From Spirochaetes bacterium GWE1_32_154 (GTDB lineage Bacteria; Spirochaetota; GWE2-31-10), in the NCBI GenBank assembly GCA_001829315.1, contig MIAY01000031.1:1-64000 (forward strand): a DNA stretch of 64,000 bases, read 5' to 3'. The position numbers and the translations under genes are program-made. Of the stretch, positions 35,173 to 44,609 are shown piece after piece. Position 1 is the first letter of the stretch; each line of letters begins with the position of its first letter. The notes under the pieces are model-generated. The model made no database searches and had not been told where the DNA came from. It saw nothing but the letters and a program-made list of their open reading frames with translations.

Positions 35173-36447
35173 TTAATTCCCTAATACCTTTTTCATAATT
35201 TCTCTTTCATGCTCCATTGTATACATACTGTTCATCCATGCTTCAACGTTTCCCTTGTCAGATACTGAATTAACTGACTCTTTTTTTGAAATGCTACTAT
35301 ACGAACCGGATAGTTCCTCATAAAGATCATTCAAAGGAGTAATCACATGCTCTAAACGCTGTCTTGTAATATCCTGGAATTGTATTGAAACAACAATCTG
35401 CCCGATACTTTTTGAAATATGCTCTGTCATTGCTTTAAAATTCTCAAAACCTTCCGACATTGATGAAATCTGCATATCCATTAAAGTAAGCATCTCGTTA
35501 ATTCTTTTTTCAGCGTTATCTGAAATATCAATATTCTCCTGTACCGAAGACTCAATATTCGATAATATAGTTGTAGAATGATGAATTGTGTTTTTTATCA
35601 ATCCGTTAATCTCGATTAATGAACCATCGATTTTTTCTGAGAGTCCTTTTATTTCCCTTGAGATTATAGAAAACGCTTTCCCATGCTCGCCTGCACGTGC
35701 AGCCACTATTCCTGCATTAAGAGACAGAACTTGAGTTTTCTGTTGAAATTCCTGAATCTTCAAAAAAACATCACCGATGTTTCCAAGATTTCCTGTTATA
35801 TAACTGATACCAGAGAACATTTCATTTAGTTTACCGGTAATGTCATTAAAATTTTTCATGAGTGTTGCAAGAAACTGTTTGTTATATTCAAAAATATTCG
35901 AGTCAGCACCATCTGCATTGTGCTTATTAAAACTTTGCTCAGTTATCTGAGTATGTTCTTTTGTTTTTTTATTTATAACTCTAAATGAGTCAATCAAAGA
36001 TGAAGCTGCCTCATCTGTTAATTGAATTACTGCATTTATCTGATTTGAATACACCGGTAAAAGGTCAATTTTCGGTTTTATCTTTTTTATTACGGCTAAA
36101 GCAGATTCTTCCATTTGTTCAACTTCTTCAGTATGATTACGTATGAGAGTATGTATTTGAGCATCTTTTTCAATAAGTTGGTTTGTTAATACATTCACTT
36201 CAATCTGATTATCGTCAATAATTCTCCTGATGAGTGCAGACCGTTTGCTACTGATCATTTTAAAAGCTGTGATTACAAGCAAAGTCCCGGCTAAAACAAA
36301 ACCGCATTGAAGAACATGAAAATTAAAAAACTGAAGTATAATCAAAACAATGCAAATGATAGAAAAACCAATCAATACGGCATTTTCCTTTATTGTTATT
36401 GTTTGAATCATTTTTTCAATTTCTTTACTCTTATTTGTACTATTCAT
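35173..36447 (-). CDS. Chemoreceptor-like membrane protein without periplasmic sensor; CheZ-like motif
   Basis: A 424-residue protein. Two adjacent TM helices (about 21-61) leave almost no periplasmic domain, then a coiled coil and a degenerate receptor hairpin whose tip reads [20 protein letters not shown] instead of the canonical LNAxIEAARAG. The region after the tip contains IQFQDITRQRLEHV; CheZ phosphatases use FQDLTGQ, where Asp and Gln four residues apart are catalytic. It overlaps the RR-HD-GYP gene by 8 bp and precedes cheY. It could be a receptor-like scaffold or a CheY-P phosphatase; this FQD motif also occurs in other receptor-like proteins, so activity is inference. Confidence 0.75.
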   Translation of the reverse strand: MNSTNKSKEIEKMIQTITIKENAVLIGFSIICIVLIILQFFNFHVLQCGFVLAGTLLVITAFKMISSKRSALIRRIIDDNQIEVNVLTNQLIEKDAQIHTLIRNHTEEVEQMEESALAVIKKIKPKIDLLPVYSNQINAVIQLTDEAASSLIDSFRVINKKTKEHTQITEQSFNKHNADGADSNIFEYNKQFLATLMKNFNDITGKLNEMFSGISYITGNLGNIGDVFLKIQEFQQKTQVLSLNAGIVAARAGEHGKAFSIISREIKGLSEKIDGSLIEINGLIKNTIHHSTTILSNIESSVQENIDISDNAEKRINEMLTLMDMQISSMSEGFENFKAMTEHISKSIGQIVVSIQFQDITRQRLEHVITPLNDLYEELSGSYSSISKKESVNSVSDKGNVEAWMNSMYTMEHEREIMKKVLGN

Positions 36448-37543
36448 AAGACACCCTTTTTCCTATTTCAATGAATTTATCTTTGTACTCAAAAAAAACA
36501 TCAAAAATATACGGATCAAAATGCCGTCCTCTTTCTTCCTTTATTATAGTAAATGTATCGGCTTTCGAATATGCAACTTTGTAAATACGCTTACTGACCA
36601 GTGCATCAAAAACATCAACAATAGCAACAATTCTTGCAGCTACAGGAATTTCTTCACCTTTTAATCCTAAGGGATATCCCGTGCCATTCCATTTTTCATG
36701 ATGATACAAAGCAATATCTTTACCAACTTTAAGAAAATTGAAATTAGTATAATGTTTATATGCATTTTCAAGAATTTCACCGCCAATCACAGAATGAGTT
36801 TTCATTACTTCAAATTCATCAAATGTTAACTTCCCGGGCTTCTTTAAAATGTTATCTGATATACCGATTTTCCCGATATCATGAAGAATACTCATGCAAA
36901 ATATGTCATCAATATCATCATTAGAAAAATATTTTTCATATTTGGATGTTAATGCTAATTTTTCTATCAAATACTTTGTATAACTTTTTATTCTATTAAG
37001 ATGCTCTCCGGTTTCATTATCACGAATTTTTGCAAGTTCTGATAATGTAAAAACCATTGAATCTTTTGTATAATTAATTGTTTCTCTGCTTTTCTTTTTT
37101 ATTTTCTCAATTTCAAGTTTGTTCTGTATATTTTCTGACTTAATTTCTTTACTTCTAATATGAGAGCCTATTCTTAAAAGTAATTCAATTCTATTATACG
37201 GTTTTTTTATATAATCACTTGCACCATGAATAAAAGCCTTCTCTATTGAAAATGAATCACTATTTGAACTGACCATAAGAACTGAAGTATTAAAAATTTG
37301 AATCTGTTCATAAAGTAAACTCAAAACTTGAAATCCATCCATACCGGGAAGGTTTATATCAAGTAAGACCACATCCGGTTTCAAAGTTGTTAAGGAAGAA
37401 AGAGCTTCATTATAATTTTTTGCAAATATAAGTTCATAAAAAGGACTCAAATCCGCTTTATATCGTTCAAGCTGGGATATACTGTCATCAACACAAAGAA
37501 CTGAATATTTTTTTTTCATTTCATTCGTTTCAATAACGTCCAT
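36440..37543 (-). CDS. Response regulator with HD-GYP c-di-GMP phosphodiesterase domain
   Basis: A 367-residue RpfG-like protein. N-terminal receiver (about 12-130; VDDS, phospho-Asp in VVLLDINLPGMDG, Lys in YIKKPYN), a short coiled coil, then HD-GYP (about 165-360) with HDIGKIGI and YHHEKWNGTGYP, the two signatures of c-di-GMP hydrolysis. Both motifs look intact. It overlaps the preceding receiver-like gene by 14 bp and the following receptor-like gene by 8 bp, tying c-di-GMP turnover to the chemotaxis cluster. AAAGGAGG precedes the ATG. Confidence 0.92.
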   Translation of the reverse strand: MDVIETNEMKKKYSVLCVDDSISQLERYKADLSPFYELIFAKNYNEALSSLTTLKPDVVLLDINLPGMDGFQVLSLLYEQIQIFNTSVLMVSSNSDSFSIEKAFIHGASDYIKKPYNRIELLLRIGSHIRSKEIKSENIQNKLEIEKIKKKSRETINYTKDSMVFTLSELAKIRDNETGEHLNRIKSYTKYLIEKLALTSKYEKYFSNDDIDDIFCMSILHDIGKIGISDNILKKPGKLTFDEFEVMKTHSVIGGEILENAYKHYTNFNFLKVGKDIALYHHEKWNGTGYPLGLKGEEIPVAARIVAIVDVFDALVSKRIYKVAYSKADTFTIIKEERGRHFDPYIFDVFFEYKDKFIEIGKRVSYE

Positions 37544-37904
37544 GATTCCCCTCCTTTTTCAGCAAATTAACATCATTATCAATATATGAATAAAGATCCT
37601 TAATCGGGCATGTTACATTTCCCTTCAAATCTCTCAAATATTCATCTTTCATGTGTAATATAAAAAGATTATCAGGGCTTATTATTTTATATTTTTTCTT
37701 AGTAATATATTTGCTGTTAACTACATCGGTAATGATGTAGTTATTTTCTTTATTTGAAAATTCAATCTTTTCAATCCGATTAATTCCTTCAAATACATCT
37801 GATATTATCTCTATTTCAAATGGAGTCTCTTTCAGCATAGTATCGATAATTTTAGACATTAAAAAATCATTCATAATAATAAATAGATTTTTATTATTTT
37901 CCAT
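37530..37904 (-). CDS. Degenerate receiver-like protein
   Basis: A 124-residue protein whose length and secondary-structure order match a receiver domain, but whose active site is altered. The first strand ends IIMND instead of VDD, a possible phospho-Asp survives in NYIITDVVNS, and the Lys region reads CPIKDLYSY. Such pseudo-receivers usually signal by protein contact. It sits between cheB and the RR-HD-GYP gene and overlaps the latter. I cannot exclude an unrelated alpha/beta protein. Confidence 0.55.
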   Translation of the reverse strand: MENNKNLFIIMNDFLMSKIIDTMLKETPFEIEIISDVFEGINRIEKIEFSNKENNYIITDVVNSKYITKKKYKIISPDNLFILHMKDEYLRDLKGNVTCPIKDLYSYIDNDVNLLKKEGNHGRY

Positions 37905-37938
37905 TCTACACCTTCTTATTTCCCTATAAAATAAAGGT

Positions 37939-39012
37939 TCAGGAAATATGCTTTATTATTTCATCTGCAACTTTTTCAAGCGGAACAATTTTATCAACCG
38001 CTTTCATTTTTATTGCTTCTTTAGGCATGCCAAACACCACACAACTTTTCTCATCCTGGGCTATCGTAAATGCCCCGTTATCATACATCTCTTTCATTCC
38101 CCTCGCTCCGTCATCACCCATTCCTGTCATAATAACCCCGATACAATTCTTTCCGACATTATATGCGGCAGAACGGAATAAGACATCAACAGAAGGACGG
38201 TGTCTTGCTACAAGCGGACCTTCTTTTACCTCAACATAATATTGAGTACCATTACGTTTTATTAACGTATGATAATTCCCCGGAGCAATTAAAGCCTGTC
38301 CTTTAAGTATAGTATCTCCGTTTTTTGCCTCTTTAACAGTGATCCCGCACAACGAGTTAAGACGTTCTGCAAATGACCGTGTAAAGTTTTCAGGCATGTG
38401 CTGAACTATAACAAGACCCGGCGTATCAAGCGGGAGTCCCATAAGAAATTCACGCAATGCCTCAGTTCCTCCGGTGGATGCACCGACCGCAATTACTTTT
38501 TCTGTAGTTTCGGTAAGCACCATTTTATTTTTCTTTGTTATTATTACATCAGCGGTTAACTTTTCCTGCGGTGTGATTACATGCGGTTTGCATTTATTAA
38601 GTTTAGCTCCGGCAGCTGCTTTTACTATGTCTGTAAATAAAACTTTTGATTCTTCAAAAAAACGCTTTGTTCCAATTTTTGGTTTAGTTATTATATCAAC
38701 AGCTCCTAAAGCCAATGCTTTCATCGCAGTATCCGACCCGTCAAGAGCGAGTGTTGAACAAATAACAACCGGTATCGGATGCTGAGCCATAATTTCAGTT
38801 AAAAAAGTTAAACCATCCATACGAGGCATTTCAAGATCAAGTATTATAACATCCGGACGAACTAATTTAATTTTTTCAACTGCATAATAGGGATCTGCAA
38901 CAGCGCCAATTACTTCAATATCATCATCAGCAGCAAGAACACCGGTGATTGATTGCCTTACAACAGCTGAATCATCAACTATAAGAACTTTTATTGGATT
39001 CCTTCCGGTCAT
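37939..39012 (-). CDS. cheB: Chemotaxis protein-glutamate methylesterase
   Basis: A 357-residue CheB, which demethylates and deamidates receptor glutamates when phosphorylated by CheA. Receiver domain 1-125 (VDDSAVVRQ, phospho-Asp in [13 protein letters not shown]), linker, then the esterase domain (about 165-357) with active-site [10 protein letters not shown] (Ser), the His in IVQHMPENF and the Asp in [20 protein letters not shown] precedes the ATG. It partners cheR immediately upstream on this strand. Confidence 0.95.
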   Translation of the reverse strand: MTGRNPIKVLIVDDSAVVRQSITGVLAADDDIEVIGAVADPYYAVEKIKLVRPDVIILDLEMPRMDGLTFLTEIMAQHPIPVVICSTLALDGSDTAMKALALGAVDIITKPKIGTKRFFEESKVLFTDIVKAAAGAKLNKCKPHVITPQEKLTADVIITKKNKMVLTETTEKVIAVGASTGGTEALREFLMGLPLDTPGLVIVQHMPENFTRSFAERLNSLCGITVKEAKNGDTILKGQALIAPGNYHTLIKRNGTQYYVEVKEGPLVARHRPSVDVLFRSAAYNVGKNCIGVIMTGMGDDGARGMKEMYDNGAFTIAQDEKSCVVFGMPKEAIKMKAVDKIVPLEKVADEIIKHIS

Positions 39013-39022
39013 TATTGCCTCC

Positions 39023-39877
39023 CTATTTTTTTCTGTATATAGTTGGTGCTATATTTTTTAACTGAAGGTTAAAATTCATTAAGGTTTCAGAATGTCCGAT
39101 GAAAAAATACCCGTCATTTTTTAAATAACCGGTAAGTTTCATACAAATTAATTCCTGATTTTCCTTACTAAAGTAAATAAGCATATTCCTGCAAAAAATG
39201 ATGTCAAACTCTTCAAAAAACGGGTAAGTACAATCCATCAGATTGACGACTTTAAAACATGTTCTTTCCGCAATCTCCGGTATTATCTTAGCAAACCCTT
39301 CATGTGAGCTTTTACCCCGGAGAAAATAACGGTGTTTTAATTCAAGAGGAATTGTTTCTATTGCAGATTCAGGGTATATACCATGTATTGCTTTGTGAAT
39401 AACTTTTTCGGAAACATCAGTTCCGGTAATAGTATATTTAATCTCAGGCATAGAATTCACACGCTTAAATTCTTCAATCGTACATGCAAGAGAATATACT
39501 TCTTCACCGGTTGAACATGGAGCACTTAATATTTTTAATGTTTTTCCATGACAATCATATTTTGTATGAAATATATCAGGTAAAACTTTATTCAACAGAT
39601 AATTGAAATGCTGAGGTTCTCTGAAAAATCTGGTTTCATGGGTAGAAACCAGATCAGCAAAAATTGGAAGTTCATTAAAGATTCCATCTTCACTCGTAAG
39701 ATATTTAAAATAAGTACTGTATGATTCAAAATCAAGTTCTTTTAACCTTTTTGAAAGCCTTGTGGTAAGAAGTATTTTTTTGGTTGTGGGCATTCTTATA
39801 CCAAATTGAGATTCAATAAAATTACTTATCTGATATCGTTCTGTTTCACTCATTGAATTGGTATACATCATATCCAT
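39023..39877 (-). CDS. cheR: Chemotaxis protein methyltransferase
   Basis: A 284-residue CheR, which methylates receptor glutamates using S-adenosylmethionine. The N-terminal helical domain (LTTRLSKRL), [25 protein letters not shown] (SAM loop), [12 protein letters not shown], the CRNMLIYFS motif and FFIGHSETL are complete. No pentapeptide-binding insertion is obvious. GGGAGG precedes the ATG at 39877. It lies between cheW and cheB. Confidence 0.96.
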   Translation of the reverse strand: MDMMYTNSMSETERYQISNFIESQFGIRMPTTKKILLTTRLSKRLKELDFESYSTYFKYLTSEDGIFNELPIFADLVSTHETRFFREPQHFNYLLNKVLPDIFHTKYDCHGKTLKILSAPCSTGEEVYSLACTIEEFKRVNSMPEIKYTITGTDVSEKVIHKAIHGIYPESAIETIPLELKHRYFLRGKSSHEGFAKIIPEIAERTCFKVVNLMDCTYPFFEEFDIIFCRNMLIYFSKENQELICMKLTGYLKNDGYFFIGHSETLMNFNLQLKNIAPTIYRKK

Positions 39878-39898
39878 ATCATCCTCCCATAAAATACA

Positions 39899-40405
39899 TT
39901 ACCCGACAGATTCTATGTCATCTGATGGTATATGTGCTGTTATAATTGATAATTCTTTTTCTGAAAAAACATTATCCGCATTGAGAATCATAACAAAATT
40001 CGTATTACTTTTTGCTATTGAATGAATAAGATTAACATTAAGTTGCATTCCGATTTTAGGTGGTGGTTCTTTCTGACTTTCATCAAACCGGACAACAGCT
40101 TTTACTGCATCAACGAGTGCTCCAATTGTTATAACCTCTTTACCGTATAAAACCTCAACAATAATGACTGAGGTATCAATTGTACGTTCATTTGGTTTCA
40201 TACTGAATTTCTCTCTTAAATTGATTACAGGAACAACACTCCCTCTTAGATTAATAACGCCTGCCATAAAGGATGGTGTTCTTGGAATCGGTGTAATCTT
40301 TACGAGATTTAACACCTCTTTTGTTTTCAATACATCGAATGCATACGTTTCATTATCAAGAACAAATGTAAGATATTGCTCATTTTCAACTTTTACTTCA
40401 CTCAT
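39899..40405 (-). CDS. cheW: Chemotaxis coupling protein
   Basis: A 168-residue CheW, the adaptor linking CheA to receptors. The SH3-like fold segments are clear: QYLTFVLDNETYAFDVLKTK, PRTPSFMAGVINLRGSVVPV and the LREKF strand, then VIIVEVLYGKEVITIGALVD. The ATG at 40405 is chosen because AGGAGG lies directly upstream; the frame continues upstream to 40462 into the cheA end but without family resemblance. Confidence 0.96.
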   Translation of the reverse strand: MSEVKVENEQYLTFVLDNETYAFDVLKTKEVLNLVKITPIPRTPSFMAGVINLRGSVVPVINLREKFSMKPNERTIDTSVIIVEVLYGKEVITIGALVDAVKAVVRFDESQKEPPPKIGMQLNVNLIHSIAKSNTNFVMILNADNVFSEKELSIITAHIPSDDIESVG

Positions 40406-40421
40406 AAAAACCTCCTGATTA

Positions 40422-42470
40422 TCATAAACACTTATCCAGCCTGCTATAATTTTTATTAACAATCGTATTAAGATCCATTATCAATGCAATGGTTCCATCC
40501 CCCAATATTGTTGCTCCTGATAATTCATCAACCGACCTCAACGCTGCAGAAAGCGGTTTAATAACCGTCTGATGTTTACCTTTTACATGATCAAATACAA
40601 GACCTACTTTTTTCCCGTCAACCATAACTATAACCATACATTCAATATCAGGTTTGTTTGTCTGAATATTAAAACTATCCCGTATTTTAATAAATGGTAT
40701 TAGCTCACCACGAAGATAAATAACATCACCGCCATGATTGTTTGATAAAATATCTTTCGTAAGATCAACACATTCTTCAACATTTGAAAGGTTAATTAAA
40801 TAATGATTATCGTTTATCGACGTTAAAAGTCCGTCAATAATCGCCAATGTTAATGGAATCAAAATAGTTATTGATGTCCCTCTGTCTTTTTCAGAATTTA
40901 TTTTAATTGTCCCTCTCATTTTTTCTATACTTTTTTTTACTACATCCATACCAACACCACGACCTGAAATCTCCGTAGCCTCATCATTTGTTGAAAATCC
41001 GGGCTCAAAAATGGTGTTAATTATTTCACATCGATCTGCATCGTGCGAAATCAATCCTTTTTCAATCGCTTTTACTCTGATTTTTTCAATATCAAGTCCC
41101 TTACCGTCATCGGTTACAATAATTTCAACATTTGAACCTGAATATCCCGCAGAAATGGTTATTGTACCTTTTACCGGTTTGTTTTTTGACTTTCTTGTAT
41201 TTTCATCCTCAAGTCCGTGATCTGCTGCATTTCTGATAATGTGCATAAGAGGATCTCTCAAAGAATCGATAAGATTTTTATCAATCTCCGTGTCACCGCC
41301 ATTTGTTATTAACTGAATGTTTTTATTCAAATTATGTGATAAATCGCGAATCATTCTGGTAAAACTATTAAATGTTTCAGAAAACGGTATCATACGAATG
41401 TTCATCGAAATATCCCTTAAATCATCGGTTATTCGTCCGAGATATTCTGAAATGACAAGAAACTCTTTCTGTTTTGACTTAACAGATTCTTCATGTAATC
41501 GCGCCTGAAGTGTCACAAATTCACCAACAAGATTAATTAGATTATCAAGTTTTTCATTCTTTATTCTGATTGTACTTACTTCAACTTTATTTTTTTGTTC
41601 CTGAAGAATTGTTCGTGCCAGTTTCTGTTCTACAACGGCACCATCAATTTTTTCCTGACTGATAATACCCTTGTCTAATGCGATTTCACCAAAAAGTTTT
41701 TGTTCGGATTTAATTGAACTAATCATCTCTCCGGTTAAAACCCCGTTATCAACAAGGATTTCACCGATTTTCTTATAATTCCCGTCAGGATATTGAAAAA
41801 AATCCGTAACTTGATTAATACTGATTTCCGAATCATTTTCTACAAAAATAAAAGCATTTCTAACTTCGTCTATATCCAACTCAGTAATAAGTAAAATAAG
41901 CCACGATATATAACAGCACTCAAAATCATACGATTCAAATGGTGGAATACTATCAATATAAGATATTAGCTTTGATTCACCATACGAACTGACCTCTTCA
42001 AAAATTTTAATTATATCAATACCTCTTTTAAAAACATCATTCGCCGGTGTAAAATTGATTCTTAAAAATCGTTTTGTTCCTGTCTTTTTAGAACCCGTAT
42101 TTGACTTGATTTTTTTTAACTGTGATAAAACATTTTTTCTATCAATGATATCAGTATCAGAATCACTATTCAATAATTTTTTAATTTGATCAGAGGCGGT
42201 GAGTGATAAATCAATAATTTCTTTTGTTACTTTACAGTTACCGTTTCTGATATCATTAAAAGTCGACTCAAATTCGTGAGTAAAATCAGCAATTTTTGTA
42301 AAGCCGAACATAGCGCCCGAACCTTTAATTGTATGAAGATACCTGAATATATTGTTTATAACTTCGCCATCCTCAGGTGTATCCTCAAGAATAATTAACG
42401 ATTGTTCCAACTCTTTGAGTAATTCAACCGCTTCTTCAATATAAACATCTTTATTCACTGTATAATCCAT
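40422..42470 (-). CDS. cheA: Chemotaxis histidine kinase CheA with MshEN-like linker repeats
   Basis: About 682 residues from the ATG at 42470 (GAGGG upstream; the TTG at 42476 is rejected). Numbering here is from the ATG. HPt P1 with phospho-His near 46 (YLHTIKGSGAMF); a P2-like region (about 130-210); then two tandem helix pairs at about 224-275, KIGEILVDNGVLTGEMISS and GEIALDKGIISQEKIDGA, resembling MshEN/GspE-N motifs; P3 dimerisation (RIKNEKLDNLINLVGEFV); P4 kinase with HIIRNAADHGLE, DDGKGLD and GRGVGMDVV; P5 CheW-like end. It starts three bases after the STAS gene stop and is followed by cheW. Confidence 0.95.
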   Translation of the reverse strand: MDYTVNKDVYIEEAVELLKELEQSLIILEDTPEDGEVINNIFRYLHTIKGSGAMFGFTKIADFTHEFESTFNDIRNGNCKVTKEIIDLSLTASDQIKKLLNSDSDTDIIDRKNVLSQLKKIKSNTGSKKTGTKRFLRINFTPANDVFKRGIDIIKIFEEVSSYGESKLISYIDSIPPFESYDFECCYISWLILLITELDIDEVRNAFIFVENDSEISINQVTDFFQYPDGNYKKIGEILVDNGVLTGEMISSIKSEQKLFGEIALDKGIISQEKIDGAVVEQKLARTILQEQKNKVEVSTIRIKNEKLDNLINLVGEFVTLQARLHEESVKSKQKEFLVISEYLGRITDDLRDISMNIRMIPFSETFNSFTRMIRDLSHNLNKNIQLITNGGDTEIDKNLIDSLRDPLMHIIRNAADHGLEDENTRKSKNKPVKGTITISAGYSGSNVEIIVTDDGKGLDIEKIRVKAIEKGLISHDADRCEIINTIFEPGFSTNDEATEISGRGVGMDVVKKSIEKMRGTIKINSEKDRGTSITILIPLTLAIIDGLLTSINDNHYLINLSNVEECVDLTKDILSNNHGGDVIYLRGELIPFIKIRDSFNIQTNKPDIECMVIVMVDGKKVGLVFDHVKGKHQTVIKPLSAALRSVDELSGATILGDGTIALIMDLNTIVNKNYSRLDKCL

Positions 42471-42472
42471 TT

Positions 42473-42781
42473 TCAAACCCTCGCCAGACGGGATATATCA
42501 AGACCGACAATAGAAGAAATTCTTGATAATTCACTGCATTTTTCCAGCTCCATAAATGACATTGAAATATTCTTATGATTGCATTGTTTATTTAAGCAAA
42601 ATATAAACTGTAAAAAACAAAGATCATATTTGGTAACATCACGAAGATCAAATTGTATACCTTTAATCTCTAATTGTTGTACTGCTTCAATTTTCTCAAT
42701 AACTTCGGCAATACATTCAATTGTTGCAGATTTTGATATTTTTACAATAACACCATCATTAATATTAATAACTTCTACCAT
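42473..42781 (-). CDS. STAS-domain protein
   Basis: A 102-residue soluble protein that fits a STAS (anti-sigma antagonist-like) domain: beta strands at the start (VIVKISKSATIECI), a helix, GIQFDLRDVTKYDLCFLQFI in the position of the usual IxLDLxxVxxxDSSGL, and a C-terminal helix. The canonical Ser/Thr phosphorylation context is not clear (DLCFLQ replaces DSSG), so partner switching may not need phosphorylation. First gene of the cheA operon, with its stop overlapping the cheA ribosome site region; such STAS proteins accompany CheA in several spirochaete-like clusters. Confidence 0.7.
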   Translation of the reverse strand: MVEVININDGVIVKISKSATIECIAEVIEKIEAVQQLEIKGIQFDLRDVTKYDLCFLQFIFCLNKQCNHKNISMSFMELEKCSELSRISSIVGLDISRLARV

Positions 42782-42809
42782 CGTATACCTTCCTTAATTT
42801 CTCACTTTC

Positions 42810-44417
42810 TTAATATTTTTCAAAATCATTAATATCACTGTCTTCTTTTGCCAATTCGATATGAACACCACTTGAATGTATATTATGATGAATATCAGTT
42901 CGTCCGTCGGTGATATGTTTGGAATTTTTTTTACCATTGCTATCAGGTAGATGCGTTGGCAAAAGAAAATGAGTTGAATGGCTTCCATTTTTACTATCAT
43001 GAATAACTGTTTTCTTTCTATCAGTGAAGTTATTGCGACTTGAGGCAACTTTATCACTTCCATATTTCAATGTGTTTATTGCAGACTGCATTTGAATAGA
43101 CTGTGCTGCAAGCTCCTCGGCTGTTGCAGCAAGCTCTTCTGCATTAGCGGCATTTTGCTGAACCACCGAATTGAGTTGCATAACAGCAGTATTTATCTGT
43201 TGAATACCATTTGCCTGTTCACCGCTTGCTGCATTTATTTCAGCAACAAGTTCTGATGTTTTTTCTATATCCGGTACAAGACTCGATAGCATAGTACCCG
43301 CATCAACAGCAATTTCAACGCTCTCTTTTGACAACTTACCGATTTCGACAGCAGACTGCTGACTTCTTTCTGCAAGTTTCTGTACTTCACTGGCAACAAC
43401 TGCAAAACCCCTTCCATGTTCCCCGGCACGGGCAGCTTCAATGGAAGCATTAAGAGAAAGTAAGTTCGTCTGTCTGGCTATTTCCTGAATTATTGATACT
43501 TTTTCAGCAATTTCTTCCATTGCTTTAACCGTTTTGCCAACAGCAACACCGCAAACTTTTGCATCATTGGCACTTTTTTCGGCTATCTTTTCTGTCTGGC
43601 TTGCATTATCAGAATTCTGTCTGATAGTTGCCGTCATTTGTTCAATAGAGGAGGAAACCTCTTCAACATTTGCAGCCTGTTCTGACGCCCCCTGAGAAAG
43701 CTCTTCAGAAGAAGAAGATATTTGTTCTGTTCCAACACTTACCTGATTTGATGAACTGTCAACAGAATCGACAACTTTAATGATTGACCTGATTAATAGA
43801 AATGATATAACAAATGCAAGGAGAATACCCGCACCAATTATTGTTATCATTAACACAGTTGAAAAATTTGCTGTTTTCGTGTTTTCATCAGCGATAATTT
43901 TACCTTTATTTAAACTGTACGCATATAAAGTATCAATTTCATTATTAACAATATTTTTAATGGTTGTAAAATCACCATTCATTAATATAAGAGCTTCATC
44001 CATTCTTTTTTCTTTAATAAGTGTAATGAATTTTGACACCGTTTCTTTATATATAACAGCTTCCTTAATTAATACTGAAAACATTTCCTTTTCTTCTGCA
44101 CTGCTTATAGTTTTCTCGTACACAGCTGCATCTTCATCCATTTTAGTTAACAGCATATTAATTTCATTTACATGTGCATTTATTCTCTCAGGGTTCTCAT
44201 AATTTATAAAAGCTAATAAATAATTTGCCCTGACACGGTGAAAATAAGCTGAAATATGGCCAATTTCACCAAGAGGTATCAAACCTTTTTCATATAATGC
44301 AGTATCCGCAGTATCAATTTTTCTAATCTGAATAATACCAAAAATACCGATTACGACAGAAACCAATATTACAGCACAAAAACTTATTACAATTTTCATC
44401 CCGATTCCTATTTTCAT
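42810..44417 (-). CDS. Methyl-accepting chemotaxis protein with four-helix-bundle sensor
   Basis: A 535-residue receptor from the ATG at 44417 (AAGGAGG six bases upstream). TM1 about 5-28, a 4HB_MCP-like periplasmic helical bundle (about 35-185, [20 protein letters not shown]), TM2 about 186-210, then directly a long signalling hairpin with tip [20 protein letters not shown] and Glu/Gln methylation-type regions ([20 protein letters not shown]). The tail ends in an Asp/His-rich disordered stretch rather than a CheR-tether pentapeptide. It heads the STAS-cheA operon, so it is a likely direct input to that CheA. Confidence 0.93.
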   Translation of the reverse strand: MKIGIGMKIVISFCAVILVSVVIGIFGIIQIRKIDTADTALYEKGLIPLGEIGHISAYFHRVRANYLLAFINYENPERINAHVNEINMLLTKMDEDAAVYEKTISSAEEKEMFSVLIKEAVIYKETVSKFITLIKEKRMDEALILMNGDFTTIKNIVNNEIDTLYAYSLNKGKIIADENTKTANFSTVLMITIIGAGILLAFVISFLLIRSIIKVVDSVDSSSNQVSVGTEQISSSSEELSQGASEQAANVEEVSSSIEQMTATIRQNSDNASQTEKIAEKSANDAKVCGVAVGKTVKAMEEIAEKVSIIQEIARQTNLLSLNASIEAARAGEHGRGFAVVASEVQKLAERSQQSAVEIGKLSKESVEIAVDAGTMLSSLVPDIEKTSELVAEINAASGEQANGIQQINTAVMQLNSVVQQNAANAEELAATAEELAAQSIQMQSAINTLKYGSDKVASSRNNFTDRKKTVIHDSKNGSHSTHFLLPTHLPDSNGKKNSKHITDGRTDIHHNIHSSGVHIELAKEDSDINDFEKY

Positions 44418-44567
44418 AAAAAGCCTCCTTTTCATTTACTTGATAAAGCAGAAGGTGTGCCGTAAATAAGATTATTTGAAAAAATTGTTAATGATGGGGT
44501 TTATTCTTTATGAATATTTTTTAAATATTGATTTTATACATAATATTGTATTTATAGTTTATGTGAC

Positions 44568-44586
44568 ATGTAAAATATTTTTACAT
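44568..44586. repeat. Palindrome upstream of the four-helix-bundle receptor
   Basis: ATGTAAAA-TAT-TTTTACAT, a perfect 8-bp inverted repeat in the 192-bp gap between the NtrC-type gene end and the receptor start. It could terminate the NtrC transcript or bind a regulator of the receptor operon; nothing else supports either. Confidence 0.3.
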
Positions 44587-44609
44587 TTCTATCAAATATG
44601 TATATTTTT

